Made by a program: the position numbers and the translations under genes. From Candidatus Poribacteria bacterium (lineage in GTDB: Bacteria > Poribacteria > WGA-4E > WGA-3G): a stretch of DNA of 64,000 bases. The stretch's first letter is position 1, and each line of letters begins with the position of its first letter. Shown here piece by piece: positions 1 through 8,368 of the stretch. Under the pieces are notes generated by a model. That model made no database searches. It was given only the letters and a program-made list of their open reading frames with translations, and had not been told where the DNA came from. Where the stretch lies: NCBI GenBank assembly GCA_022821965.1, contig JAJECN010000022.1, positions 124,001 through 188,000 of the forward strand. The letters are read 5' to 3'.

Positions 1-825
1 GGCGCAACGATTAGACACCTCTTGTCTGTCGTCTCTCACCAACTCGGAATCACTCTCACACAACAACCTGTCAATGCCAAAACAAACGAGATACCAATCG
101 CAACACAGATACTTCAGGCTCTCGATGTCTCTGGGAAGATCGTCACAACCGACGCCCTCCTGACACAAAAGGCGTTTTGTCAAACACTCCGTGAGAAAAA
201 TGCCGATTATGTCCTGCCCGTGAAAGCCAATCAGAAACAGACGTATCAAGACATAAAACTTCTCTTTGAACCCGAAACGCCCCCGAAAACTGACGTTGAC
301 CCCCAAGACTATCAAGCCCGCGTCTTTGAAACCCTCCATCAGGAAGCAGACGCACATTTCGATACCTACTCTTGTATGGAAAATGAACATGGGGTCATCA
401 CGACACGAACATTGACGACTTCCACTTTGCTCAATGAACACTTAGCATGGCCAGGACTCGCTCAAGTTTATGAATATCGGACACACCGCAAGCATAGACG
501 CACCGGAAAGATTACGCACCATGTGCAGTATGGGATCACGAGTTTGTCCACAGCACAAGCATCCGCCCAACGCTTATTGGAACTCCGCCGCGGACATTGG
601 GCAATAGAAAATCTCTCCCACCGCACACGCGACATGCTTTTGGGGGAGGACGCTTCACAGGTTCGCTGCGGCAACATTCCACACGTCATGGCAACCCTGC
701 GTAATACTGTGCTAACGCTGCTCCGCATATCAGGGTATACAAAAATAGCACAGGCATTCCGATTTTTCGCCGCACGTCCCACTGAAGCACTCAAAATCAT
801 TCAAAACCCAATACTCGACAATTGA
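1..825 (+). CDS. ISAs1-family transposase, C-terminal part (5' end outside window)
   Basis: The frame is open from base 1, so the protein begins upstream of the window. The visible ~274 residues match the DDE transposase half of ISAs1-type elements: a segment around TNEIPIA followed by VTTDALLTQKAF (catalytic Asp region), then ADYVLPVKANQ, and near the end GHWAIENLSHRTRDMLLGED, the family's conserved C-terminal Glu block. It cuts and joins its own element's ends. The stop at 823-825 overlaps the 3' end of the opposing WD40 gene by 25 bp, so the element's right end must lie about here. Family call is firm; whether the full gene is intact cannot be seen. Confidence 0.9.
   Translation, partial: GATIRHLLSVVSHQLGITLTQQPVNAKTNEIPIATQILQALDVSGKIVTTDALLTQKAFCQTLREKNADYVLPVKANQKQTYQDIKLLFEPETPPKTDVDPQDYQARVFETLHQEADAHFDTYSCMENEHGVITTRTLTTSTLLNEHLAWPGLAQVYEYRTHRKHRRTGKITHHVQYGITSLSTAQASAQRLLELRRGHWAIENLSHRTRDMLLGEDASQVRCGNIPHVMATLRNTVLTLLRISGYTKIAQAFRFFAARPTEALKIIQNPILDN
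1..825 (+). mobile_element. Insertion sequence of ISAs1 type, right end
   Basis: This is the right-hand part of the insertion sequence encoding the transposase. The boundary is placed near 820-826 because the WD40 protein on the other strand loses its repeat pattern there. I could not identify the terminal inverted repeat because the left end is outside the window. Confidence 0.6.
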
Positions 826-2276
826 ATGCCTCTGGGATTGAGCGCAATAGCCTTGACTCCGATGCCTGGATCGGGTGCCGTTATATTTCCTGTGAACATC
901 TGCAGAAGATGTCCGGTGGCAACATTCCACAAACGGATTTCATTATCCCAACTTCCACTCACAAGGGACTTACCATCGGGTGTATAGACGATAGAACGCG
1001 CCCCTTTCGTATGAGCAGTGATGGTTTTGAGGAGTTCTTCGGTATGCACATCCCACATACGGATTTTACCATCCCGATTCCCACTCGCCAATGTCCCACC
1101 ATCTGGAGAATAAGTCACTGAAAGAACTTCATCTGTATGTCCAGTGAGCGTTTTCACGATTTGCCCACTCTGTACGTCTCGTAGCACAATTGTATTGTTG
1201 CCTCTACTAATTGCGAGTGTTTTGCCATTCGGTGAAAAAGCCAATGACCTCGATCCAAACCTATGTGAAGTAAAGGTTTTGAGGAGTTCTCCAGTGCCAA
1301 TATTCCAAAAGCGCAGGGTTCCGTCGTATCCGCTACTGACAAGGGTTCCTCCATCGAGTGAATACTTCAAAGCGTCAACGTCCCGTGTATGACCCTTAAG
1401 AATTTTTATAGTCTTACCAGTGCCAACATCCCACATACGGATTGTCTTATCCCGGCTTCCGCTGACAAGTGTGGTGCCATCTGGTGAATAGATTATAGAA
1501 CCGACCCGATCTGTATGTCCGCTAAAGGTTTTCAAGAGTTTTCCGGTCCTAACATCCCAAATACGAATCTTGGCATCCCGCCCACCAGTTGCAAGTGTTT
1601 GACTATCAGGTGCATACACAATACTTTCGATGCGCTCGGTGTGTCCCGTAATGGCTTTTAGGCGTTCTTCAGTCCTTACATCCCAAATAAGAAGCGTATT
1701 ATCCCTCCAAGCGGTGCACGCCAATGTCTTTCCATCGTTTGAATATGCGATGAAGCGGATCCTTTCTGTATGCCCAACGAAAGTCTGTTTCAACTCACCG
1801 GTGCTAACATCCCAGAGTCGAACCGTGGTGTCCCGACTTCCACCTGCGAGGGTTTCTCCAGTTGGACTGAACGCCAACGAATAGATCCTGTCCTTGTGCC
1901 CCACAAGCAATTTATTGAGTTTGTTAGTTTGTAGGTCCCATAACGCGACTTCATGATCACTTGCAGCAGCAAGCGTCCTACCATCAGGACTGGGCACCAT
2001 GACATTCCACACTTGTTTCGTTCCCAAGTCTGTGAATAGATCCAGTTCCTCGCCTGTGTGGACATCATATATCCAGAGGCCGATTTCACTTAGAACAGCA
2101 AGCCGATTTCCGTCCGGAAGATACGCTAAATCGCGGATTCCACCTTTCTCGAAGCGGACAATAGCCCCTTCGGGAAGATGCCATCGGGTGTAATCTTGGG
2201 CGGAACTACTCGGTAGAAAGAGAGCGGCGGTTAATAAGATGATAAGCGTAAAGTAAAAAAATCTCGCTGTTCTCAT
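801..2276 (-). CDS. Exported WD40-repeat protein, C-terminus cut by an insertion sequence
   Basis: A 491-residue protein with a signal peptide (hydrophobic core about residues 6-22, ending SSSAQ) followed by about ten WD40 blades of ~42 residues, each with an SPDG-type turn, a GS.D segment and a WDV ending. This should fold as one or two beta-propellers and act as a protein-binding scaffold outside the cytoplasm. The eleventh repeat stops after LNPRGIQ, and the last residues (LSSIGF) are read from insertion-sequence DNA, so the gene is truncated. Start ATG at 2274-2276. Ligand unknown; call is firm. Confidence 0.88.
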   Translation of the reverse strand: MRTARFFYFTLIILLTAALFLPSSSAQDYTRWHLPEGAIVRFEKGGIRDLAYLPDGNRLAVLSEIGLWIYDVHTGEELDLFTDLGTKQVWNVMVPSPDGRTLAAASDHEVALWDLQTNKLNKLLVGHKDRIYSLAFSPTGETLAGGSRDTTVRLWDVSTGELKQTFVGHTERIRFIAYSNDGKTLACTAWRDNTLLIWDVRTEERLKAITGHTERIESIVYAPDSQTLATGGRDAKIRIWDVRTGKLLKTFSGHTDRVGSIIYSPDGTTLVSGSRDKTIRMWDVGTGKTIKILKGHTRDVDALKYSLDGGTLVSSGYDGTLRFWNIGTGELLKTFTSHRFGSRSLAFSPNGKTLAISRGNNTIVLRDVQSGQIVKTLTGHTDEVLSVTYSPDGGTLASGNRDGKIRMWDVHTEELLKTITAHTKGARSIVYTPDGKSLVSGSWDNEIRLWNVATGHLLQMFTGNITAPDPGIGVKAIALNPRGIQLSSIGF

Positions 2277-2753
2277 GTCAATAATTTCCTAATGATATTT
2301 GGTGCGGTTAGAAACCATACCATCAGTGTCAATTTAGAGATTTTCACGGTATTTTGTAGGAATGTTTCTACAAATGCCGCCCCTACGGGGCTTGTTTTTT
2401 TTGCTACATGCTGCTATAAACATGCCATCCCTACGGGATTCAAGAGGTTTTTGAACGCTTCAAGGTTTCTGTGTAAAACTCGGTGCGGTTGCAAACCATA
2501 CCATCCGGGCCTGGGGAAAATATCAAATTACCGAAATATTGATACCTCATAAAAATTGTGCTACAAAGGTGGCAACTTAGGTTGTTTATACACACTTTTG
2601 GATGCACTTTGCGGGTTGCGTAGAATTATACAAATTAGACAAAATTGAATCATGGAGACATCCGTTTAAAAATAGAGGACAGAGAAGTATAAACTCTCTG
2701 TCCTCTTCTAAAGGGCGCGACACGTTGTGCAATGCAATTTGTTGCGATAAAAA
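2277..2753. other. Intergenic region with dispersed hairpin repeats
   Basis: No gene is recognisable in this 477-bp stretch. It holds two copies of the GGTGCGGTT..AAACC repeat (2301-2316 and 2481-2497, the second followed by CCGGGCCTGGGGA at 2505-2517) and a GCCCC-TAC-GGGGC hairpin at 2379-2391 followed by a T-rich run, which looks like a plus-strand intrinsic terminator although no plus-strand gene ends nearby. Confidence 0.6.
2301..2517. repeat. Two copies of the GGTGCGGTT dispersed repeat
   Basis: Copies at 2301 and 2481 share the core GGTGCGGTT(A/G). Related copies are at 7002 and 51661. At 51661 the core is followed by its own inverse (AAACCGCACC), so the intact unit is a 9-bp-stem hairpin. 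Confidence 0.6.
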
Positions 2754-3584
2754 TTATTCCTCGGTGTCGAAAAACGATTTGAGCGGTGTACTGAGCCGCG
2801 GGGTTACGGTCTGTTCATCTATCGACTTCTCGCCCCTCCATTCGGCATGTTCAATACCCATCATATAAGTCTGCTCTCCAGTATCAGTGTAACTGAGGTA
2901 TTGAAACCCGGCATTCTCAAAACAGATGAGTGCGGGTCCGTTGTCAGGGGATACCTGTAGGGTAATGTGCTCAGCCTCCAGCTCCTCAAAAGCGTAGCGG
3001 ACAGCTTCAAGGAGCGCATCAGTGCCGTATCCGCGAGCACGATAATCGGGTCGAATAATGACGAATTCGAGGGTAACGATGTTGGTATCGGCTCGGAGAA
3101 GGATGAATCCAATGAGAAGACGTGTGTTATGAACTTCAATAGCGAGGGCGTGCATCTGTTCGTCTGCTACCCAACGGTGCCAATCCGAAACAAAGGTTTC
3201 AAAAGAGACTTGTGTTGTATAGAGGAGATTCCTGATGCCCGGTCGGTTTATCCATCCCCAAATTCGGCGCAGTTCATTTTTAGCGATCTGTCGGAGGAAA
3301 ATGCCTCCGCCGTGAAGGCGTTCCAACTGGTGCAATTGGCTCCGCAATCCTTCCAATTGCGCTGAGTGCGCCCCGACTTGTGCCCCCGCGGCACGAACCA
3401 TGCGTTGATTCGGCTGATCCATGAATTTCGCTTGCTTCACACGGTTTTGGAAGTACCCAAGTTTCTGTTCACTTCTTTCAATAATGCGTAGTAAGTTCTG
3501 GATAGCATCCGCCCACTTTTGCGGGTTAGCGTCTACGTCGTCGCGCGTTTCTGTCCGTTCTCTTCTTATTTGAGTTTCGTTCAT
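2754..3584 (-). CDS. GNAT-family N-acetyltransferase with N-terminal helical region
   Basis: The C-terminal ~150 residues have the GNAT fold signature: a beta-4 strand (TLEFVIIRPDYRARGYGTDA) carrying the R/Q-x-x-G-x-G/A acetyl-CoA loop as RARGYG, and a late ENAGFQYL motif. The first ~110 residues are charged and helical and look like a coiled coil (SEQKLGYFQNR..., QLEGLRSQLHQLERL). I chose the ATG at 3584 because a strong Shine-Dalgarno (GGGAGGGG) lies just upstream; the frame extends 24 codons further. It overlaps the end of rsgA by 59 bp, so the two are probably co-transcribed. Substrate unknown. Confidence 0.78.
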   Translation of the reverse strand: MNETQIRRERTETRDDVDANPQKWADAIQNLLRIIERSEQKLGYFQNRVKQAKFMDQPNQRMVRAAGAQVGAHSAQLEGLRSQLHQLERLHGGGIFLRQIAKNELRRIWGWINRPGIRNLLYTTQVSFETFVSDWHRWVADEQMHALAIEVHNTRLLIGFILLRADTNIVTLEFVIIRPDYRARGYGTDALLEAVRYAFEELEAEHITLQVSPDNGPALICFENAGFQYLSYTDTGEQTYMMGIEHAEWRGEKSIDEQTVTPRLSTPLKSFFDTEE

Positions 3585-4515
3585 ATCTCCCCTCCCTGAA
3601 TCCAGAAATCCGAAGGTAGCTTTCATATCGGAGTGGATTAATATCGCCAGTTTCAACTGCGCGTTTAACTGCGCATGCTGGCTCGTGCTGATGCGTACAA
3701 GCTGCGAATTTACACTCCGGGATATAAGAACGCATCTCCGGAAAATGAATATCTAATCCCTGTTCGTCATCAATTTCAAGCAAGCCGAGGGTTCGGATGC
3801 CGGGTGTATCTGCGACGAACCCACCGAATTCGAGTGGTAGGAGCATGACTTCCGTTGTCGTATGTCGCCCTTTGTGGATACGCTCGTCTACTTCACCTAT
3901 ACGCAATTGGAGTCCAGGCTGTAAGGCGTTGAGCAGAGAGGACTTCCCGACCCCCGATGAACCTACAATCGCTGAAATTCTATTTTTCATCACCTCCCGC
4001 AATTCTTCAATACCGACACCAGTTACAGTACTAGTATAAACCACTTTATAGTTTAATTCTTCATATAATTTGAGTTCGCGTTGTACATTCTCGAATTTTG
4101 CTAAATCCAGTTTGTTAATACAGATAACGGGTTCCACGTCAGATGCCTCTGCGGTAACGAGAAATCTGTCAAGCATTCTGAGTTTGAGGGTTGGGTGTCG
4201 CGCGGCGAAAATGATGAGCAGCATATCAAGGTTGGCGACGATAACCTGCCGCCAACCATCCATTCGGATACGTCCAAACTGGGTTTCACGCGGGAGACAT
4301 TCCTCAATATATCCAGTGTCCGCTGTAGATGCTGCAGTAGAGATACAGACTCGGTCACCAACAGCGACCAAATCGACGTACGGCATCTCTTTCGTCTCAG
4401 CGAGTCGCCGCTTTTCATCTTCAATGAGGTGGTGCCGTAAGGCGCAGGTATAGCACTGTTTGCCAACCTGTACCTCATAAGTACCACCTCGTGCTTTTAT
4501 CACAATACCTTCCAT
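3526..4515 (-). CDS. rsgA: Ribosome small-subunit-dependent GTPase A
   Basis: A 329-residue circularly permuted GTPase that helps late 30S maturation. N-terminal OB-fold (about 1-75), then the GTPase motifs in permuted order: G4 NKLD at 134-137, P-loop GSSGVGKS at 185-192, a basic switch region, and DTPG at 236-239. The C-terminal zinc site is complete: C268, C273, H275, C281. Its length fits the family. It lies between infA and the GNAT gene, so two translation-related genes sit together. The tail is very basic (NSNKKRTDRNARRRRR), which may contact rRNA. Confidence 0.95.
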   Translation of the reverse strand: MEGIVIKARGGTYEVQVGKQCYTCALRHHLIEDEKRRLAETKEMPYVDLVAVGDRVCISTAASTADTGYIEECLPRETQFGRIRMDGWRQVIVANLDMLLIIFAARHPTLKLRMLDRFLVTAEASDVEPVICINKLDLAKFENVQRELKLYEELNYKVVYTSTVTGVGIEELREVMKNRISAIVGSSGVGKSSLLNALQPGLQLRIGEVDERIHKGRHTTTEVMLLPLEFGGFVADTPGIRTLGLLEIDDEQGLDIHFPEMRSYIPECKFAACTHQHEPACAVKRAVETGDINPLRYESYLRISGFREGRYERNSNKKRTDRNARRRRR

Positions 4516-4619
4516 ATTTAGATTTACCTGCGAAAGCGAGCGTTGTAAAATACGCTGCGTTCAGAGCGCACCGCGGATTAAGGTAGATATGAAGGAATTC
4601 CTCATGTATCCGTGCCTAC

Positions 4620-4901
4620 CTAAGTCCCCGGATTTCGCCAAATAATTCGTCCACGCGTCAGGTCATAAGGCGAAAGTTCAAGAGTGACTTGGTCGCCGGG
4701 AAGCACCCAGATTTTGTGTTGCATGAGTTTGCCAGCGAGATACGCCACAACTTTGTGGTCGTTATCTTCTAACTTCACATGAAACAGATTACCGGGTAGG
4801 GATTCCAAGACTACGCCAATTACACGGATAGCTGCGTCTTTAGTAGATTCAACTGTTTTAGTAGATTCATCAGTTTGGGGGGTTACATTTTCATTTCTCA
4901 T
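4620..4901 (-). CDS. infA: Translation initiation factor IF-1
   Basis: A 93-residue S1/OB-fold protein. From about residue 22 it follows IF-1 closely: IGVVLESLPGNLFHVKLE, then KLMQHKIWVLPGDQV and the signature LELSPYDLTRGRI. IF-1 binds the 30S A site during initiation. It is longer than the usual ~72 residues because of a ~20-residue Thr/Glu-rich N-terminal extension. A Shine-Dalgarno (AAAAGGAGAAAA) precedes the ATG. In most bacteria infA lies near secY/rpmJ; here it sits about 33 kb away beside rsgA. Confidence 0.93.
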   Translation of the reverse strand: MRNENVTPQTDESTKTVESTKDAAIRVIGVVLESLPGNLFHVKLEDNDHKVVAYLAGKLMQHKIWVLPGDQVTLELSPYDLTRGRIIWRNPGT

Positions 4902-4985
4902 TTTCTATTTTCTCCTTTTTGTAATTGCTTGTTACTTTATACATTACATTGGATGCACTTTATTAACGAATTGTTCGGAAAAAAG

Positions 4986-5014
4986 TTGACATGAAGCCTT
5001 AAAAGTTGTAAAAT
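4986..5014 (+). promoter_or_regulatory. Sigma-70 promoter for the phytanoyl dioxygenase gene
   Basis: TTGACA at 4986-4991 and TAAAAT at 5009-5014 with a 17-bp spacer, 60 bp before the start codon at 5075. One base off consensus in the -10 box. Confidence 0.8.
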
Positions 5015-5074
5015 GCACAAGTAAGTAGGAAATTAGATGTTGAGTTTCGCTATATATCATAAGGAGAAAAAAGA

Positions 5075-5878
5075 ATGAGCCAAGCCTTACCTCTTGTAGC
5101 CTATCCTGACCTTGAAGGGCAAGTCAAAGCGATGGAGGAAGACGGATATGCCTATCTACCAAAGGTTATCGAGGGCGAACAACTCACGGAACTTCGTGCT
5201 GCGATGGATCGGTTAACAGCATTCCCGGAAAGTTTTGATCGGCACGGCACGCCAGAGAATGGAAATGGTTTCCTTAACAAACACATCAATAACGCCTTTA
5301 ACCGCGACACCGTTTTTTTACGATACCTTGATAGGTCTCCAGTTATTGAATTGGCAGAGGCAGTGCACGGCGAAGATTGCCACGTCATCGGTATGACAGC
5401 ATGGGTAACGGGCCCTGGTCGCCCTGATCAAGGGTTGCACACGGACTGGCTGCCGATCCCACTGCCAGCGGACCTTCTCGAAGACCCACGTGTTAAGGTG
5501 CCAATTTTCATCTCAACAGCGCACTACTACTTGGATGACCTCTACGAAGACCTCGGTCCAACAAAATTTGTTCCGGGTAGCCATCTTTCCGGACGGCGAC
5601 CGGACGGCGAGACAGAATGGAAGGGGGCATCAGAAAAGAGTATTCTTTGCAACGCCGGTGATGTGGTGCTTTTCCGAAGTGAAGTCTGGCACCGAGGCAC
5701 AGCGAACCGTAGTGAGCAGACCCGTTATCTCTTACAAGTGCATTACGCGCAGCGGATGATAACGCAGAAATTCCCACCCTATCTGAACAGGTTTCAGTTC
5801 AATGAGGAAATCTTAGAGCAAGCAACGGAACGGCAACAACGCTTAATGGGCAATCACCGCCCTGGTGCCTACGATTGA
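5075..5878 (+). CDS. Phytanoyl-CoA dioxygenase family protein (Fe(II)/2-oxoglutarate)
   Basis: A 267-residue cupin-type oxygenase. The facial triad is visible: H122 and D124 in GLHTDWLP, and H206 in VWHRGTANRSEQTR; R217 is the likely 2-oxoglutarate-binding Arg. Members hydroxylate varied small molecules using 2-oxoglutarate and O2; the substrate cannot be read from the sequence. AAGGAG precedes the ATG. It has its own strong promoter and is followed 50 bp later by a DMT permease, so the permease might move its substrate or product (inference). Confidence 0.88.
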   Translation: MSQALPLVAYPDLEGQVKAMEEDGYAYLPKVIEGEQLTELRAAMDRLTAFPESFDRHGTPENGNGFLNKHINNAFNRDTVFLRYLDRSPVIELAEAVHGEDCHVIGMTAWVTGPGRPDQGLHTDWLPIPLPADLLEDPRVKVPIFISTAHYYLDDLYEDLGPTKFVPGSHLSGRRPDGETEWKGASEKSILCNAGDVVLFRSEVWHRGTANRSEQTRYLLQVHYAQRMITQKFPPYLNRFQFNEEILEQATERQQRLMGNHRPGAYD

Positions 5879-5928
5879 TCCTAAATTTTTCAGAGAACGA
5901 TGACCTCCATTGAGGATAACAGTTTCCT

Positions 5929-6849
5929 TTGAACAGAAAAGAGAGTATTGAGACATCGTCACGACCAAACGTCATTAGCGAGGAGCCGCACGGGAAAATT
6001 ATTGCCCTGAGTTTGCTCCTCGCGTTTCTTTGGGGTGGGAATTCGCCTTCCATAAAAGTCGGCTTGCAAGATTTTCCACCGATGGCGTTGGCGTTTCTCC
6101 GTTTTGTAATTGGGCTTATTGTGATCGGAGGTTGGTCTCTCTATCGCGGAGTCTCGCTCTCCTTGCGCAAGGGTGAACTCCCTCGATTGATCTTGCTCAC
6201 AGCGATTTTTATACTCCAAATTATCTGTCTGAACACCGGTACCTTACTCACGACTGCATCCCGCTCCACTATTTTTATCAACGTCTACCCGTTTTTCACG
6301 GCACTTTTTGCACATTTGTGGATTCCCGGTGAACGCCTCTCTATCACAAAGACATTAGGGATTATTGTCGCTTTTAGTGGCGTTTTCATTACAGTTGCCC
6401 CGAATCTCGGTGAAGGTGAAACGGATGTTCTCGGCGATCTTCTCGTCCTCATTAGTGGCGGTTTCTTGGGGCTACGCGTCGTGGTGACAAAACTACTCGT
6501 CCAAGCTATACACCCGTACCGACTTCTCGTCTGGTATTTAAGTTTGAGTCTCCCGTGTTACGCCGCAATGAGTTTGCTACTGGAACGCGGCGACCCGATG
6601 CAGCTGACGCTTTCAAGTGCTGTTGCACTCCTTTATCAAGGCGGTGTTATCGCTGGCTACTGCTTTTTGGCGTGGACTTCAATACTTGAGAGATACAGTG
6701 CAAGTAAATTGGTTGTGCTTTTTTTTGCAACGCCCCTGTCAGGTGTCGTGTTTAGCTATCTGGTCTTGGGGGACGAACTAACACTGAGTCTGCTCGTCGG
6801 TGCTATTCTCGTGGCAGCTGGGATCTATCTTGTGAATATACGGCGTTGA
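5929..6849 (+). CDS. EamA/DMT-superfamily transporter
   Basis: A 306-residue membrane protein with about ten hydrophobic segments in two EamA repeats. The first has LLLAFLWGGNSPSIKVGL and FLRFVIGLIVI; the second ends FFATPLSGVVFSYLVLGDEL, the usual late EamA signature. It is a likely drug/metabolite exporter of unknown substrate in the inner membrane. The start appears to be TTG at 5929, since no in-frame ATG lies between it and the hydrophobic core. A C-terminal remnant of a paralogue lies at 13240-13317. Confidence 0.85.
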   Translation: MNRKESIETSSRPNVISEEPHGKIIALSLLLAFLWGGNSPSIKVGLQDFPPMALAFLRFVIGLIVIGGWSLYRGVSLSLRKGELPRLILLTAIFILQIICLNTGTLLTTASRSTIFINVYPFFTALFAHLWIPGERLSITKTLGIIVAFSGVFITVAPNLGEGETDVLGDLLVLISGGFLGLRVVVTKLLVQAIHPYRLLVWYLSLSLPCYAAMSLLLERGDPMQLTLSSAVALLYQGGVIAGYCFLAWTSILERYSASKLVVLFFATPLSGVVFSYLVLGDELTLSLLVGAILVAAGIYLVNIRR

Positions 6850-7189
6850 TGTGCTTAGGTTTTTTTCTGGCAAGATAGATATGGTTCCGTACAGTGAATT
6901 GATGAGTTACGTAATATACTATAACGCAAGTTGCTACCTATGCATAGACATAGCACCCCTAATGAAGATTAACTATTTAATCGGGTAATTTTTTCCGATG
7001 TCCGGTGCGGTTAGGAAATCGTGAAGAAACACCCAAGCAAAAACCCCCTACGGGGCTTCGGAGAGCGTAGAATTACCCAAATATTTTATTAAACTTCATC
7101 AAACCTCGCCAGCGGCGGTAGAGGTGTTTTTGATAGGTTGTTCCGCGTTCGCGGAACAACTGTCTACATATTTTCGGGCTTTACTATAA
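6850..7189. other. Intergenic region with three dispersed repeats and a palindrome
   Basis: No gene is seen in these 340 bp. It holds a degenerate GGTGCGGTT repeat (7002-7018), a CCCCCTACGGGG segment (about 7045-7056), an AACCTCGCCAGCGGCGG repeat (7102-7130) and a perfect 11-bp-stem palindrome, GTTGTTCCGCG-TT-CGCGGAACAAC (7138-7161), just past the 3' end of the minus-strand gene at 7190, where it may act in termination. Confidence 0.6.
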
Positions 7190-7678
7190 CTACTGTTTGA
7201 ATGAACGGAGCTTACCCAATTTATCTATTGTGGAGACAAAACCATCACCTTTGTCTATGCCTAAGGCAGCACCGCCTTTTCCAGCTAAAGCCCCCTCTAT
7301 AGGAAAAATGGTTACGCCGCCACCCTCCAGACCAAACGTGAGACTCGCGCCACTGGCGTTTCTATCGGTAACGCCTGCGATTCCACCCAACTGACCGACT
7401 AAGAGAGCAGCCCTATGCGCAACATCCATCCCTCCCGGACCGTAACAGGATACCTGCCCACTAAGTTCATTCCAAGATATAACAACTCGATGCTCCCCAT
7501 TGTCCGCCATCACGGCTATGTCTTCAAGCACGGTTAACTTCCGGACGGTCAACTCATCAATTGTGTCAGATCCAAGTTCTGCTTTCGTATCATTGTTCAT
7601 GTTACCAAGGATAAAGCCTGCAAATGCCAGTAATCCGACTAAAAACATATATTTCAACTTTTCGCGTAATCTCAACAT
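7190..7678 (-). CDS. Membrane-anchored or secreted protein, paralogue of the next gene
   Basis: 162 residues, not recognised. The N-terminus (MLRLREKLKYMFLVGLLAFA) is a basic patch plus one hydrophobic segment, a signal anchor or signal peptide. The next part, TIDELTVRKLTVLEDIAVM, is shared with the neighbour at 7801-8262, followed by short Gly-rich stretches that read like beta repeats (VVISWNELSGQV, GASLTFGLEGGGVTIF). Both genes end in DKLGKLR/DKLGKIN. The Shine-Dalgarno AAGGAG and the flanking leader match the neighbour almost base for base, so the duplication included the leader. Function unknown. Confidence 0.75.
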   Translation of the reverse strand: MLRLREKLKYMFLVGLLAFAGFILGNMNNDTKAELGSDTIDELTVRKLTVLEDIAVMADNGEHRVVISWNELSGQVSCYGPGGMDVAHRAALLVGQLGGIAGVTDRNASGASLTFGLEGGGVTIFPIEGALAGKGGAALGIDKGDGFVSTIDKLGKLRSFKQ

Positions 7679-7732
7679 GATAGATGCTCCTTGTATAAAA
7701 TTGTGTGTTGTCTGAAATCGTTCCTGCTGCTG

Positions 7733-7776
7733 AAAAAAAATCTGCGAGACGATCTCTTGTTTACCAAGAGAAGATC
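7733..7776 (-). terminator. Possible intrinsic terminator between the two paralogues
   Basis: Read on the minus strand, a bulged stem (arms at 7765-7776 and 7751-7759) is followed by a short linker and a run of eight T (7733-7740). It would end transcription of the gene at 7801-8262. The linker between stem and T run is longer than ideal. Confidence 0.4.
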
Positions 7777-7800
7777 AGGCGACCTTTTTATAAAGTTGTT

Positions 7801-8262
7801 TCAATCCAGGGCATTTATTTTTCCAAGTTTATCTCTTGTGTAAACAACCCCGTTTTCTTCGTATATAGCTAATGCAGCAGCACCCGGTCCATTTATGGAA
7901 CGAACGACTACGGTTCCACCATTCTCATTCATTGTGACTTGCGCACCATTTTTTCCTTCTGCGTTGCCAACTTGTATAAGTCCGCCATGTTCACCAACGC
8001 CGAGCGCAGCCTGACCTCTTGGGCTGTGGGCTGATACGTTTCCACCATTTTCATCCCAAGTGATTACAACTTGAGGGACATTGTCGTCGTTAATTACTTT
8101 TATACTCTCAAGTACAATCATATTTCTAACGGTCAGTTCATTAATAGTTTCAGCTCCAGATTGTGCTTCGGTATTCTTGTTCATGTTACCAAATACAAAT
8201 CCTGCTAAGACTATCAACCCTCCCAAAGTCATATATTTCAACTTTTCGCGTAGTCTAAACAT
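7801..8262 (-). CDS. Membrane-anchored or secreted protein, paralogue of the previous gene
   Basis: 153 residues from ATG 8262, chosen because AAGGAGC lies 8 bases upstream and because the N-terminus (MFRLREKLKYMTLGGLIVLA) then matches the neighbour. Shared blocks: the hydrophobic anchor, ETINELTVRNMIVLESIKV, PQVVITWDENGGNV, and the C-terminal RDKLGKINALD. The middle has repeated short strands with Gly turns. I do not recognise the family. The pair most likely arose by tandem duplication; an envelope location is likely. Confidence 0.75.
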   Translation of the reverse strand: MFRLREKLKYMTLGGLIVLAGFVFGNMNKNTEAQSGAETINELTVRNMIVLESIKVINDDNVPQVVITWDENGGNVSAHSPRGQAALGVGEHGGLIQVGNAEGKNGAQVTMNENGGTVVVRSINGPGAAALAIYEENGVVYTRDKLGKINALD

Positions 8263-8368
8263 TATAGATGCTCCTTGTATAAAATTGTGTATAGGTCTGA
8301 TTGTAGTATGCAAACTTTGCTGCTACTTTTCAAAACTATGCCTATGGTTGTATCCATTGGGTTATCCG

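Noticed and set aside
2379-2400. Terminator of a plus-strand gene
   Set aside because: No plus-strand gene ends there; it is more likely part of a dispersed CCCCTACGGGG repeat, as at 7045.
4101-4487. Long open frames opposite and beside rsgA
   Set aside because: They are other-frame readings of rsgA; the rsgA frame has all GTPase motifs and they have none.
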